Assembly: GCA_023014485.1 (NCBI GenBank)
Contig: JAJOZX010001073.1
Location: 50,001 to 114,000 of the forward strand
Origin: Bathynomus jamesi
Lineage: Eukaryota > Arthropoda > Malacostraca > Isopoda > Cirolanidae
DNA: 64,000 nucleotides
Reading direction: 5' to 3'
The notes beneath the pieces were generated by a model. That model had not been told where the DNA came from. It worked only from the letters and a program-made list of their open reading frames with translations, and searched no databases. The position numbers and the translations under genes were made by a program. Shown one piece after another: positions 1-9,894 of this stretch (the first letter of the stretch is position 1; the number at the start of each line of letters is the position of its first letter).

Positions 1-2050
1 TTCAGAAAAAGAGGAAAAGTGTCTCACCATCATCATCCGCCGGCCACTGCCGACAAGTCAGAAAAATAGTCGGAGAGAATAGGAGAGGGGTGAAAGATGA
101 AAAGAAGTAAAATAAGAACGCTTACAAACCATGCAAATACAGTCGTAACTCACTGTCATACCATGCAAACTACAAACATGCAAGAAAAGAGTTAGAGACA
201 TGCAAAAAAAAAAATAAAAAAGTAGGTAAAGTTAAACAAAAAGTGGGTTAGTTTACGCTATGAGCTACATCTACATTCGTGTTAGTCTAATTTTTTTTTT
301 TTTTTTTAATAATTTTATTGCTGGCACCACACGCTGGCATGTCACAAGCTGGCATTCATCGTCAACAGACTCATCCTCCAGCACCACCACCAGAGCTCCT
401 GTTGCTAACTTTGTTTTTTTATATTAAACAACGTTAATACTTTTAAAATGTCTGTCAAGACGGTTCTTAAACATATTAACGCTGGTAGAATGAACGACTG
501 ACGCGGGAAGATTATTCCATTTATCAATTACTTTAAACGTAAAGAAGTTTTTAGCGATATTAGTAATGAAATATCTGCCACGCAACTTAAATCCGTTATT
601 GCGAGTATTACTATTATCGAAAGTGAACAATTTGTCAAAATTTACGTTATCGATGTTATTAACGATTTTGAAAACTTCAATAAGCTCCCCCCTTAATCTC
701 CTAGTTTCGAGTGAATACAAGTCTAACACTTTAATCCTATCTTCATAAGGCTTGTTGCGCAATGACGGAATAAGTTTCGTGGCACGACGCTGAACCCTTT
801 CTAACCTATCAATATCCTCACGCAAGTACGGGCACCAAAACTGAACTGCATATTCTAAATGAGGCCTGACTAGGGACTTGTAAAGGGGCAATATAATATC
901 CTTCGATTTAAATTCGAAATTACGCGCTATGAAGCCTAACATCCTATTAGCTTTTGCGCAAGACTCCAGGCACTGGTTCCTAACCTTTAAAATCTTTAGT
1001 TACGCGTACGCCTAAATCTACTTCCTCGTCAACGCTCGCTAACTCCCTATCATCCATCGTGTACGCGTAATTATTGTTGCGAGAACCTATATGCAAAACT
1101 TTACATTTATCTACGTTAAATTGCATCTGCCACTTATCCGTCCACTCCATAATCCTATTTACATCGTCTTGGATCCTATTTCTATCGTCCTCGTTAACAA
1201 CCTTACCGCCTATTTTAGTATCGTCCGCGAATTTTGAAACGTTACTAGTCAATCCTACATCTATGTCGTTAATGTAAATTACGAATAACAATGGGCCTAA
1301 CACTGAACCCTGTGGGACACCGCTACCTACATCTAACCACCCCGATTCACTACCATTAACTACGACCCTCTGTCTCCTAGCACGAAGCCATTCTTCTAAC
1401 CAGTTAGCTACCTGACCGCGTATACCGTGCGCTTTAACCTTCGCAATTAGTCTCCTATGCGGAACTGTATCGAACGCCTTTTTAAAATCTAAATAATAAC
1501 GTCAGCTGCTCTATGCCTATCGTATTCGCGCACTATTTCGTTATAAAATTCTAACAAATTAGTTAAACAAGACCTATGGCGTCGAACCCGTGCTGACTAC
1601 TATTAATCAAACCCCTACTTTCTAAGTGATCGATAATACGATCCCTAACTACGGATTCCAAAAGTTTACCGACAATTGACGTTAAGCTAATGGGCCTATA
1701 ATTGCTAGCTACCGCGCGGTCGCCTTTTTAAAAATAGGCGTGACGTTAGCTAATTTGAAGTCTTCAGGAATAATCCCCGTTTCGAGTGACTGATTAAAAA
1801 TCTTCGCTAAGGGGCCTACGATGACGTCTTTCAAATCTTTCAAATGTCTAGGATAAAAAGCGTCAGGGCCTGGAGCCTTGCTAACTTTTAGCCTATCGAT
1901 ATATGCGCAATCTCAGCCTCGTAAACAGTTATTTCATCTAAAATAGTCTCGCTACTAAATGGAACGATATCGTCAACGTCGGGGACATTATTTACGTCCT
2001 CTACGGTAAAAACTGTCGCAAAAAAGTTATTGAAAATACCCGCCATCCAG
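1..2050 (-). mobile_element. CR1-like LINE, family A, copy 1 (partial)
   Basis: A non-LTR retrotransposon on the minus strand. Its 3' UTR occupies about 1-423 and continues past the window edge. The RT and C-terminal coding part occupies 424-2050. The 3' UTR is recognisably the reverse complement of the second copy at 25584-26610, which proves it is a repeat family. The 5' end is truncated near 2050, in the linker before the RT, and joins directly to an unrelated reading frame (2051-2752). That is typical of 5' truncation during target-primed reverse transcription. CR1-superfamily assignment rests on the RT motifs and the characteristic C-terminal region. Confidence 0.85.
424..2050 (-). pseudogene. 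LINE-A reverse transcriptase, ORF2 C-terminal half, broken
   Basis: The reverse transcriptase of a CR1-like LINE would copy its RNA at a nicked genomic target. Visible motifs are GVPQGSVLGPLLFVIYIND followed by KFADDTKIG (RT catalytic FADD box) near 1200-1330, then NVDKCKVLHIGSRN. The conserved C-terminal region reads VRPHLEYAVQFWCPY and RVQRRATKLIPSLRNK near 750-880. The N-terminal side near 2000 reads FNNFFATVFTVEDV. Frameshifts separate the parts, one close to 980 (after VTKDFKG) and others between 1303 and 2050, so no full RT can be made. The reading ends at 424 with a stop, followed by the 3' UTR. Catalytic FADD is intact in this copy. Confidence 0.85.
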
Positions 2051-2752
2051 TGCAACTGCAACGTCTCGTGTTACAAGTTCCTTCTTACTTGGTTTGCTAG
2101 GGACCTTCTTGCCTGCATTATTTTTTGATGCTGTGTTAGTTTTACACAACATCGTTTCAGCTTCACTACTCATGCTACTTGATGAAGTCAATTTGGCAGA
2201 CTTTGTTTCTTCCTCCTTTCTTTTACTTTCCTTACGTGCTAACCGTTCTTTAGCTGACTCTCTCTTCCTTTTATGATCTTTCTCTGATAATGCTTTGTCA
2301 ACGTTAGCCATATATCCTTTTCTTCCCTTCTGTTTTTGAGCTTGGAGGAATTCTCTGTCTTCTTTGATCTTGATCATATCGTGCGCTTTATGGTGAGCAA
2401 ATCAAAGAGATCGTTTAAACTGTCCTGAAACAATCTCTCTTTCTCACGCTGAGTTTCGGAGCACCAGAATTTTAATTTTTGGAGCGTTCTATATTCCATA
2501 TATACTTTTTCAATCATTGGTATAACATTATAATCAGCTCTTGTTGAAATTTTAGCTTGTTCCCAAAATTCAACTACCTCTGTAAACTGCTTTAGAAGCT
2601 TCTCTTAGAGTTTCCTTTTCCTTAAGTAAATAAAAAAGACGACGGAGCACATCACCTTTGGAAGGAAGTTTTCTCCCGCATATCATTTCAATTGGTTGTC
2701 CAATGAGCCATATTTCGGTATTTCTGCGAGTTTTCATTGAGGAACTTGCCAT
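2051..2752 (-). pseudogene. Decayed multi-copy hypothetical protein
   Basis: The frame starts at the ATG at 2752 (MASSSMKTRRNTEIWLIG), shifts near 2600 into a frame containing EVVEFWEQAKISTR, and shifts again near 2385 into LAHHKAHDMIKIKEDREFL. A lysine/arginine-rich and then serine-rich segment follows, ending in VPSKPSKKELVTRDV. The pieces read as one protein of roughly 230 residues with two frameshifts. The tryptophan-containing helical segment followed by a charged coiled-coil-like stretch resembles uncharacterised proteins repeated in arthropod genomes; that likeness is from memory and the function is unknown. The LINE-A copy interrupts its C-terminal end at about 2050. It may be an accessory ORF of a mobile element rather than a host gene. 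Confidence 0.5.
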
Positions 2753-2775
2753 TTCTAATATGATTATTCACTATT

Positions 2776-2866
2776 GCAACACTGCAAACGAACTACAATA
2801 CACTGCAAATGAATGCAAATAATACACTGCAAACGACTGCAAACAATACACTGCAAACGACAGGTT
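2776..2866. repeat. Short imperfect tandem repeat (CTGCAAAC-type)
   Basis: Several copies of CACTGCAAACGA and CTGCAAACAA follow one another, forming a degenerate minisatellite of about 10-25 bp periods. No coding or known mobile sequence is apparent. Confidence 0.6.
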
Positions 2867-3437
2867 GGCAAAAGACTGAGGCTTGTGAATAAAAAATACG
2901 ATTGTTATAGGAACGCCCTTTCAACACGTTTACGCAAGATGAGCACTTAATGGGAAAAGTGACGAAATCTATTTCATGGAAAAACGTGAATACAAGTATC
3001 AACAGAACAGATGCGATTCATGCCTCAACGTATTCAGTACCGCTCATACAAGATGTGCTTCGGAATATTTAACCACAATAAGCATACAAAAATCTATATT
3101 ATGCAAAAAAATTATATATATATCGTAATAGTTTTCATAAAGACACAATAAATCTATATTATGGGGTCTGATGTGGGGAAATCGCCCTGTGAATGGGCGA
3201 AGTATAGTTTCTATTATTAGCAACTTTGTACAGGAACTCATGCCCGAAAGCCGGGAGTACGCGAAGACAATCCCGTTCAAGTTCGAGTGTACGGAGAACT
3301 GCTGATCGCACCGGTATTAAAAAAATGTTCAGTTATATGAACAAGATCGATTTTCATAACGTCAATGTTCGACATTATGCAAGTATACGGATTGCACATT
3401 TCAAACTAAATTTCAGATTTTCAATGAAATTGACTAA
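2867..3437. other. Unassigned AT-rich stretch
   Basis: I see no gene, RNA or recognisable transposon here. Small open frames on both strands lack conserved motifs and look like chance. Confidence 0.5.
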
Positions 3438-3545
3438 CCTATATCCTAACCAAGCCTAACCTAACCATTCGTAACCTAACCAATCGTAACCTAACCAATC
3501 GTAACCTAACCAATCGTAACCTAACCCAACTTAACCTAACCTGAC
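3438..3545. repeat. 15-bp tandem repeat with telomere-like CCTAA
   Basis: About five copies of a 15-bp unit, CCTAACCAATCGTAA with variants, grade into CCTAACCTAACC. CCTAA is the complement of the arthropod telomere unit TTAGG. Interstitial arrays of this kind recur at about 19.5, 20.1, 46.6 and 47.6-51.2 kb in this window. Confidence 0.75.
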
Positions 3546-3888
3546 CAAATTTAAACTAAGTTCTCACTAGCGACATTATGCATGTCGACATAGTGCAGAT
3601 TGACTTTGTTCCCCTTTAATAACTATGTCTCCTCTATCCTATTTTGCGACGTGCTGAGGCATGCATTCAAGAAGTAGGAAAGAATTTCGTACATTTACTT
3701 TAATGAAGCAAATGTATCACACTGTGTATTTGCATAAAATGTAAAAAATCTTTCGCAGTTTCATTTTTCTGTCGCGTGAAAATAGCTCGAAACCTACGGG
3801 TTTCTCGATTTACGTTTATATGGTCTTCTTTCTTTACTTTTGTCTCAAGAATACACCCTTCGATTTATGAAACAGTTATGCATCACCC
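3546..3888. other. Unassigned stretch
   Basis: No feature is supported here. The stretch is AT-rich and leads into the (AT)n run. Confidence 0.4.
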
Positions 3889-3897
3889 TGTATATAT

Positions 3898-3944
<47 letters not shown>

Positions 3945-3962
3945 TGTATATATATATATATA
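3889..3962. repeat. (AT)n microsatellite
   Basis: Nearly pure TA dinucleotides abut the 5S-headed SINE at 3963. Confidence 0.95.
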
Positions 3963-4138
3963 TGCGAAGTTAAGCGACATTGGGTCTGGGTAGTAGTTGG
4001 ATGGGAGACCGTCCCTCTGCGCCCAGATTATGTAGCGACCCGTGGTTCGGATCCCACGTAAAGCTGTAGGTCCCCTCCGTCATATGACCTTAGATGTTGC
4101 GAAGGAGGTCCAAACAACCCCATTTAAATAAAAAAAAA
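3963..4138 (+). mobile_element. 5S-rRNA-headed SINE (SINE3-type), 5' truncated
   Basis: The first 50 bases match the 3' half of eukaryotic 5S rRNA: GAAGTTAAGC, then ATTGGG, then TAGTAGTTGGATGGGAGACC. This covers the A-box/intermediate/C-box internal RNA polymerase III promoter of a 5S gene. The body follows, with GTGGTTCGGATCCCACG and CTGTAGGTCCCCTCCG, and the unit ends in an A-rich tail near 4130. A true 5S gene is excluded because the 5' third is missing and a SINE body plus poly(A) follows. The body core is shared with tRNA-headed SINEs at 5919 and 7551. Confidence 0.75.
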
Positions 4139-4469
4139 ATATATATATATATAGATGAGTGTCTGTTTAATTATTTTAAGGAATAAATGCATATTGTTTT
4201 CTCCTCAACCAAAATACGATTAATTATGATTGAGGATCTTTTGCAAACTAATCTGTCCTAATCGAACGGATTAATTATCATAATTATAAAGCAATTATGG
4301 CAGTTACTAAAAACTGTTACAGACGAAGAAATATATATATATAATATATATATATATTATATATATATATATAAACTGCAAACACGCAGTATAATTAACG
4401 TAAAGAACGACGCTTGTATAGGAGAATATTCCGCGCAAGATGAGAGCGAGAGAACGAAACAAATGAAAA
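4139..4469. other. AT-rich stretch with (AT)n palindromes
   Basis: (AT)n runs at 4139-4154 and 4331-4373 flank sequence without recognisable features. Confidence 0.5.
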
Positions 4470-4502
4470 AATGAGGTAACCACCCGGGAATCGAACCCAG
4501 GA
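4470..4502 (-). mobile_element. tRNA-like 3' half (SINE remnant)
   Basis: On the minus strand the segment reads CTGGGTTCGATTCCCGGG followed by TGGTTACC. This is a T-arm with a perfect polymerase III B-box (GGTTCGATTCC) and an acceptor-like strand. The 5' half is replaced by (AT)n, so it is not a tRNA gene. It is best read as a scrap of a tRNA-derived SINE. Confidence 0.55.
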
Positions 4503-4516
4503 TATATATATATATA

Positions 4517-5713
4517 CAGGGTGAGTCAAGTCTCTATATATAGGCAAAATGGTCATGATAAATAAATGAGTATTTATTTTTTATTTTTTTGCAGGTGATG
4601 TGCTGAGATGCCTTTGTCCCAAGAAGAGCGTATGGAGATCATTCTTCTGGCAGGATCAGGAAGCTGTCGCAAGGTTGCCGAGGATTTTAACAGGAAACAC
4701 GCCCCCGGCACACACATCACACACGACACTGTTGCCAAACTCATTGAGACGTTCAAGAAGACTGGAAATGTTGCTGACCAACCGAGAAGTGGCCGTCCAC
4801 GAACAGCCACCGATGAAGGCACAGCGACCATGGTGCTGGCAGCGTTTGCAAAGAGTCCCCAAAAAAGCACTCGACGGATGTCTGCAGAATGCGGTGTCAG
4901 CCAAAGGAGTATCGTCCGCATTATGAAAGAGCACAGATGGCATCCATACAAAAATGCAAATGTTGCAGTATCTTAGCGAAGACGACCCGGACAGGCGGCT
5001 GGAATTCTGTAAATGGGCAAGAACAAAAGTGGACGAAGACACGGAGTTCTCGGCTGGCATCCTGTTTTCAGATGAAGCCAACTTTTATGTTCATGGAGAG
5101 GGTAATCGTCAAAACGTACGTTATTGGAGTGATGACAACCCGCACTGGATGAGTCCCTCAAAGACGCAAGGCGCTGGAAAAGTGATGGTGTGGTGCGGGA
5201 TATTGGGGCAACACAATTGTTGGCCCTTTTTCATTGACACCAATCTGAATGCCGAAGTGTATCTAAACATGCTGCAAGACAGTCATGTCGTCCCTGCTGA
5301 ACGAGGACGGTGATTTCCAGCGTACTTTCAGCAAGACCACACCATTACGGTATCTGCGTGCGCCGTGGCTGGATCAGCAGTTTCCGGGTCACTGGATTGG
5401 CCGCCGTGGTCCCGTGCAGTGGCCTCCGAGGTCCCAGACCTCACCCCCTTGATTTTTACTTGTGGGGGCACTTGAAGGTCATGGTGTACCAGGTGAAAAT
5501 ACAAAACACGGACCACCTAAAGGAACGCATTCGTGATGCGTGTGCACGCATAACACCAGACGTGTTAACGCGCCTTTGCCATGACTGGGAGGAACGCATC
5601 CGTATGTGCATTCAGTGTAATGGTGCCCACATAGAGCATATTTTGTGACTTACAAGTGATTGCATAATAAAGTGACCATTTTGCCTATGTATGGAGACTT
5701 TTGACTCACCCTG
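4517..5713 (+). mobile_element. Tc1/mariner-type transposon with about 40-bp TIRs
   Basis: Terminal inverted repeats begin CAGGGTGAGTCAA at both ends and continue through AGGCAAAATGGTCA (4517-4556, and its complement at 5672-5713). The left end abuts TA, as expected for the IS630/Tc1/mariner superfamily. The right flank is TG, so the TA duplication has decayed or slipped into the adjoining (TG)n. The interior encodes a broken DDE transposase. Confidence 0.85.
4608..5648 (+). pseudogene. IS630/mariner-superfamily transposase, frameshifted
   Basis: The ATG at 4608 starts MPLSQEERMEIILLAG, a paired-like helix-turn-helix DNA-binding domain reading through GRPRTATDEG and CGVSQRSIVRIMKE. A frameshift near 4960 leads into HRWHPYK/LQYLSEDDPDRRLEFCKWA and FSDEANFYVHG (first catalytic Asp), then KVMVWCGIL. 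Two further shifts occur near 5310-5450, around YFQQD (second Asp), before DFYLWGHLKVMVYQ and a C-terminus IQCNGAHIEHIL. The third acidic residue falls in the LTPLD motif. Spacing between the second and third Asp cannot be stated because of the indels. The copy is inactive. Confidence 0.85.
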
Positions 5714-5715
5714 TG

Positions 5716-5748
<33 letters not shown>

Positions 5749-5773
5749 TGTGTATATATATTACTGTATATAT
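5714..5773. repeat. (TG)n then (AT)n microsatellite
   Basis: A pure GT run at about 5714-5752 passes into TA repeats. Confidence 0.9.
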
Positions 5774-5866
5774 ATGATGAAAATAACCACGAAAGAAAAT
5801 TAAAACACGAAATAGGCGTTCGTGGTTATTTTCATCATAAATATTATGTACGTGTTACTTTCGTGA
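5774..5866. repeat. Small fold-back element
   Basis: A 20-bp arm at 5774-5793 (ATGATGAAAATAACCACGAA) is the exact complement of 5819-5838. The sequence then continues TTACTTTCGTGAAATAATT. The same outer motif (ATGATGAATAAAACCACGAA ... CACTTTCGTGAAATAATTA) ends the larger fold-back at 38066-38235, so the two belong to one family. Confidence 0.65.
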
Positions 5867-5918
5867 AATAATTCTCTATTATTATTATTATTATTATTAT
5901 TTTATTTATATATATTAT
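5867..5918. repeat. (ATT)n microsatellite
   Basis: Trinucleotide ATT repeats run from about 5877 to 5905 and lead into TA repeats. Confidence 0.85.
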
Positions 5919-6125
5919 ACCCTGGGTAGACTAATAGTTAAGACGCTGGGCTGCTCGGGAGGTCGTGAGTTCGAGTTCGGGCGAGGACTTTGTAATTTCT
6001 GACCGCCCGTGGTGGGTCGTGGTTCGGATTCCACGTTAAACTGTAGGTCTAAGGTGGAGTGATAAACTTGACCTTCGTAGAGAATGAACAATTCAGGAGG
6101 AAGCAAAGCCAAGGTTAACCAAGGT
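5919..6125 (+). mobile_element. tRNA-headed SINE, copy 1
   Basis: The head reads CCTGGGTAGACTAATAGTTA then AGACGCTGGGCTGC and GTCGTGAGTTCGAGTTCG, with an A-box-like and a B-box-like element spaced as in tRNA. The body contains CGTGGTTCGGATTCCACG and AACTGTAGGTC, the same core as the 5S-headed SINE. The distal part (GAACAATTCAGGAGGAAGC, then CCAAGGTTA) is repeated in reverse at 7551-7702. It ends against (AT)n. Confidence 0.8.
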
Positions 6126-6139
6126 TATATACATATATA

Positions 6140-6214
<75 letters not shown>
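6126..6214. repeat. (AT)n microsatellite
   Basis: TA dinucleotides between the SINE and the MITE. Confidence 0.95.
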
Positions 6215-6503
6215 CAGGGCCATTCAAAAAAGACGCAACAGTTGAAATTGCTTATATTTCGTAATATTGTTAACGTACAGGAATGATTTTTGTATTAGTT
6301 TACAGCGTACACCTGGGAGTTTTGTTACCGCTTAGGCCTAGTATCGTAAGGCCCTAGGCGCCAAGCGCTTACACTACTAGGCCTAAGCGTTAACAAAACT
6401 CCCAGGTGTACGCTGTAAACTAATACAAAAATCATTCCTGTACGTTAACAATATTACAAAATATAAGCAATTTAAACTGTTGCGTCTTTTTTGAATGGCC
6501 CTG
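6215..6503. mobile_element. Full-length palindromic MITE with TA duplication
   Basis: The termini CAGGGCCATTCAAAAAAGAC are inverted and complementary. Almost the entire 289 bp pairs with itself; the arms of about 135 bp include GTACACCTGGGAGTTTTGTT and its complement. TA flanks both ends (6213-6214, 6504-6505), so it is probably mobilised by a Tc1/mariner-type transposase. It has no coding capacity. Confidence 0.85.
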
Positions 6504-6636
6504 TATATATACTCTTGATACATACAGAAGGTATTAATCTTCCTGATCAATGAAGTAACTGAAAAGAGAATTTGCTTTTTAAAAAAATCAATGATGGGTC
6601 GTTATTAACCAAGTTCTTTGGTTTGCATTGCCTTCC

Positions 6637-7424
6637 ATTATTTTTACATCACTTCTTCGGACTAAAAGGGATTTTATTTAATTATTTTTACATCACTTCT
6701 TCAGACTAAAAGGGATTTTATTTAATTATTTTTACATCACTTCTTCGGACTAAAAGGGATTTTATTTAATTATTTTTACATCACTTCTTCGGACTAAAAG
6801 GGATTTTATTCAATTATTTTTGCATCACTTCTTCAGACTAAAAGCGATTTTATTTAATTATTTTTACATCACTTCTTCGGACTAAAAGGGATTTTATTTA
6901 ATTGTTTTTACATCACTTCTTCAGACTAAAAAGGATTTTATTTAATTATTTTTACATCACTTCTTCGGACTAAAAGGGATTTTATTTAATTATTTTTACA
7001 TCACTTCTTCGGACTAAAAAGGATTTTATTTAATTATTTTTACATCACTTCGGACTAAAAGGGATTTTATTTAATTATTTTTACATCACTTCTTCAGACT
7101 AAAAGGGATTTTATTTAATTATTTTTACATCACTTCTTCGGACTAAAAGGGATTTTATTTAATTATTTTTACATCACTTCTTCAGACTAAAAGGAATTTT
7201 ATTTAATTATTTTTACATCACTTCCTCAGACTAAAAGGAATTTTATTTAATTATTTTTACATCACTTCTTCGGACTAAAAGGGATTTTATTTAATTATTT
7301 TTACATCACTTCTTCAGACTAAAAAGAATTTTATTTAATTATTTTTACATCACTTCTTCGGACTAAAAGGGATTTTATTTAATTATTTTTACATCACTTC
7401 TTTGGACTAAAAGAGATTTTATTT
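6637..7424. repeat. 44-bp minisatellite, about 18 copies
   Basis: The unit is ATTATTTTTACATCACTTCT + TCGGACTAAAAGGGATTTTA + TTTA. Occurrences of CATCACTTCT at 6647, 6691, 6735 and 6779 give a strict 44-bp period. Variants (CGG/CAG at one site, one 3-bp deletion near 7050) are scattered. No unique spacers occur, so it is not a CRISPR-like array. Confidence 0.95.
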
Positions 7425-7550
7425 ATTTAAAAATACATAAGTGCAATTCGTGAAAATCAGTAAAAGTAAATCTCTGAGGCAGCATTCAAGGGAATAAATA
7501 ATTATCGTCAGGTGTGTAGTATAACGTATAATACAATTTATTTCAATATA

Positions 7551-7702
7551 TAACCTTGGTTTTTGCTTCCACCCGAATTGTTCATTCTGAGGAAGGTCAA
7601 GCTTGTCACTCCACCTACGGTGAACCTACAGTTTAACGTGGAATCTTAACCACGCCCCACCAGCAGCCCAGCGTCTTAACCACTAGGCTACTCAGGGTAC
7701 CC
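7551..7702 (-). mobile_element. tRNA-headed SINE, copy 2
   Basis: This is the reverse complement of the family at 5919: it starts with GTACCCTGAGTAGCCTAGTG on the minus strand, then TTAAGACGCTGGGCTGCTGG. The shared core (GTGGTTAAGATTCCACG, then AACTGTAGGTT) and the distal GAACAATTCGGGTGGAAGC follow. The central tRNA-like part carries a short deletion relative to copy 1. Confidence 0.8.
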
Positions 7703-7704
7703 AT

Positions 7705-9880
7705 TTATCTACCAACCAATTTTTATTGTATGGAAGGATGAAGAGATACTTGCAGATACTTTGGGAGTCGTTTTGACCCATATTCGTCAATACTCAAGGT
7801 CATTGGATGTCAAACGCCCCCCGAAATAAGGAATATCCCATATCCGGGCAGTCGTGGAGATTTTTGGTGATCTTACTGTCGTTTTATGGTTTTGGGCGAG
7901 ACTGAGTAGTTCTATAGGCACATGATAACAGTAGGATATCATTTTGCAACTCCATGGGTCAAGTCAAGGTCATTGAGGTTAAAGTTTGGCCTTGAAATAT
8001 GATAATGCCACAGTTGACATCACTGTATTTGCTTTATTTCAGTGACAATTTCTACAATCTAGCTAACTGCTGAGCACTGAACATCTTTTCTGCAGATAAA
8101 TCCATATCATAATGCTTAAATGACAACCCACATTATATGGATATGGATAGTCGGATATAAACCACAATTTATGCTGAAGTGCAGGGCACATGCATTCTAT
8201 GGAAGGTTGCAAAGCTACAAGATATGACCTCGTAAGCAAAACAAAGCTCACACCTAGCTAGGGGATTGGCATTGGCAACTTTGATGCAGTTATTCACATT
8301 AGATAACCATTTATTGGGGGAAAATATCAAAAGACATGGTTGTGTCAGGATCCTCACAATCTTTTGCAATATTCAGGTATGAGGCAGCATAGTTTTTGAA
8401 AACTAACAACGTAGCGATACCATCCTCATGTAAGTCTACAATTTCGTCTTTGAAGTAATCTTTAACTTTTACAATGAGCTACCTACGTGACAACTTCTCA
8501 CCACCTAACTCTTTGTAAAGCTTCTCTACGTCAATTGAATTCCATAGTTTCATTTTGTCCTTCGACAATTCTACACACAAAGCAATGAGGGGGCGGTCTT
8601 CAGGCTCAACCCTTGACTTATTCTGGCAAGCTCTCTTAACTTCAGCATGGAAGGTAGACATACAATCTTTATGGTATCGGGCTTCCTCAGCCGGTAACTC
8701 TCCTTTCATGCCCAACAACCTACTGAGTACAACTTGTCCCTGCTCATCATTTTTCAGTTTACACTTTTCTATCAACACATCTTTGTAATTTGTTTTTTCA
8801 TCACCAAGCTTATCGGTCATAAACCTAGATGCTGGAATGCGGTATTGCACCGGAACTTTGATGTCATATTTCTCGGGTAATATACACTCACTCACTCTCA
8901 AACAAAAGACTTTTTTTAGGGTCATATACTGGGCCTGGGCCTACACTGAGAACAGCACTACGTAGTCTTTTTGCTCCACTGTAGGGGTATCACATTCTCT
9001 CTTTTTCATGAATGCTGATAAATTCCGCTTGGACACATAAGTGGAAACACAGTTATTGTGACAACAAAGGATTTTTGCTCCATCTTCCAAGAGAGGCTCT
9101 AGTCTCGCTCGAACATCTGGCTGCCCTCTGATGTCGCTGTTCTCTATGATTTTCTGAATCCTCCCACAATTTGAAAGACCTTTCTGACCTCCAGGACAGC
9201 TACGCAGGAAATCCTTGAAGAAACATTCGTCTGCAGCTTTTGTAGAACCTGAAAAATAAGAATTTTGTTTACCCATTCTTCAGAGAACAAATCGCATTGA
9301 AATAATTTCTCCTCAGCAAATGAAAACTAAACAATGCCCACCTGGTATATTCTCCATATTCAGCAGTCAAAAAAAACAATTTTGGAATCAGTACAACCAA
9401 GACGTCATCAAATCACCAGGTGGACAGCACCATCAGCAATAATCTCAACAACCTGAAAAAAATAAGAGGAATAATTAGACATATTGGAATTCACCTTACC
9501 ATGAGGAAAATAATCCCTGATTTAATTTTAAACCCTACAAAACTACTCAGTCTCGCCCAAAACCATAAAAACGACAGTAAAATCACCAAAATATCTCCAC
9601 GACTGCCCGGGATATGGGATATTCCTTATTTCGGGGGGCGTTTGACTTCCAATGACCTTGAGTATTGACGAATGTGGGTCAAAACAACTCCCAAATCTGC
9701 AACCCCTCCAGATCGAGGCATCATCCTAAAAACCCCTAGAAATGACACCAAGATCATCAAAATCCATCAAAGTTTTGACCAGGATATGGGATTTTTCAGT
9801 TTCGCCGGCCATATTGAAAAAGCCAAGTGGGGGGCAGGTGTACACCCGAAGGATTCTTGAATGGGTTGGTATAAGCTTTC
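7705..9880 (-). mobile_element. Inverted-repeat-bounded element with a FEN-like-family N-terminal ORF
   Basis: Sequence at about 7753-7915 recurs inverted at about 9540-9707; both contain CCCCCCGAAATAAGGAATAT and TTTGGGCGAGACTGAGTAGT. The arms are about 160 bp and clearly related. Weak complementarity (CCAACCAATT near 7710, AATGGGTTGG near 9865) suggests the true ends lie further out. Between the arms lies a minus-strand coding region. Boundaries are therefore approximate and the target duplication is not resolved. Confidence 0.6.
8313..9276 (-). pseudogene. Uncharacterised multi-copy protein, N-terminal part, with internal stops
   Basis: One reading frame runs from 9276 to about 8313, broken by in-frame TAG codons near 8941 and 8479. 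Visible features are CCHNNCVSTYVSKRNL (Cys/His pair), then YRIPASRFMTDKLG, then ELPAEEARYHKDCMSTFHAE and VKDYFKDEIVDLHEDGIATL. From memory, the AEEARYHxxC segment and the following helices match the N-terminal region of large uncharacterised proteins that are multi-copy in invertebrates and fish. The C-terminal region of such proteins is the FEN1/PIN-like part seen here at 34326-37055. A TTTTTCAG acceptor-like site at about 9250 hints that the first codons may come from another exon. The middle and C-terminal parts are deleted at this locus. Function unknown. Confidence 0.6.
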
Positions 9881-9894
9881 AAAATATGTCAAGA

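Noticed and set aside
3963..4011. A functional 5S rRNA gene
   Set aside because: Only the 3' half of 5S is present, and it runs into a SINE body with a poly(A) tail.
4574..5081. Minus-strand open frames opposite the mariner-type transposase
   Set aside because: Antisense shadows of the plus-strand transposase, without motifs.
5919..5985. A tRNA gene
   Set aside because: The A- and B-box-like segments do not fold into a proper acceptor stem, and the unit is repeated with a SINE body at 7551.
6637..7424. CRISPR-like regular repeats
   Set aside because: Units are directly adjacent 44-bp copies with no unique spacers, in a eukaryotic sequence. It is a minisatellite.
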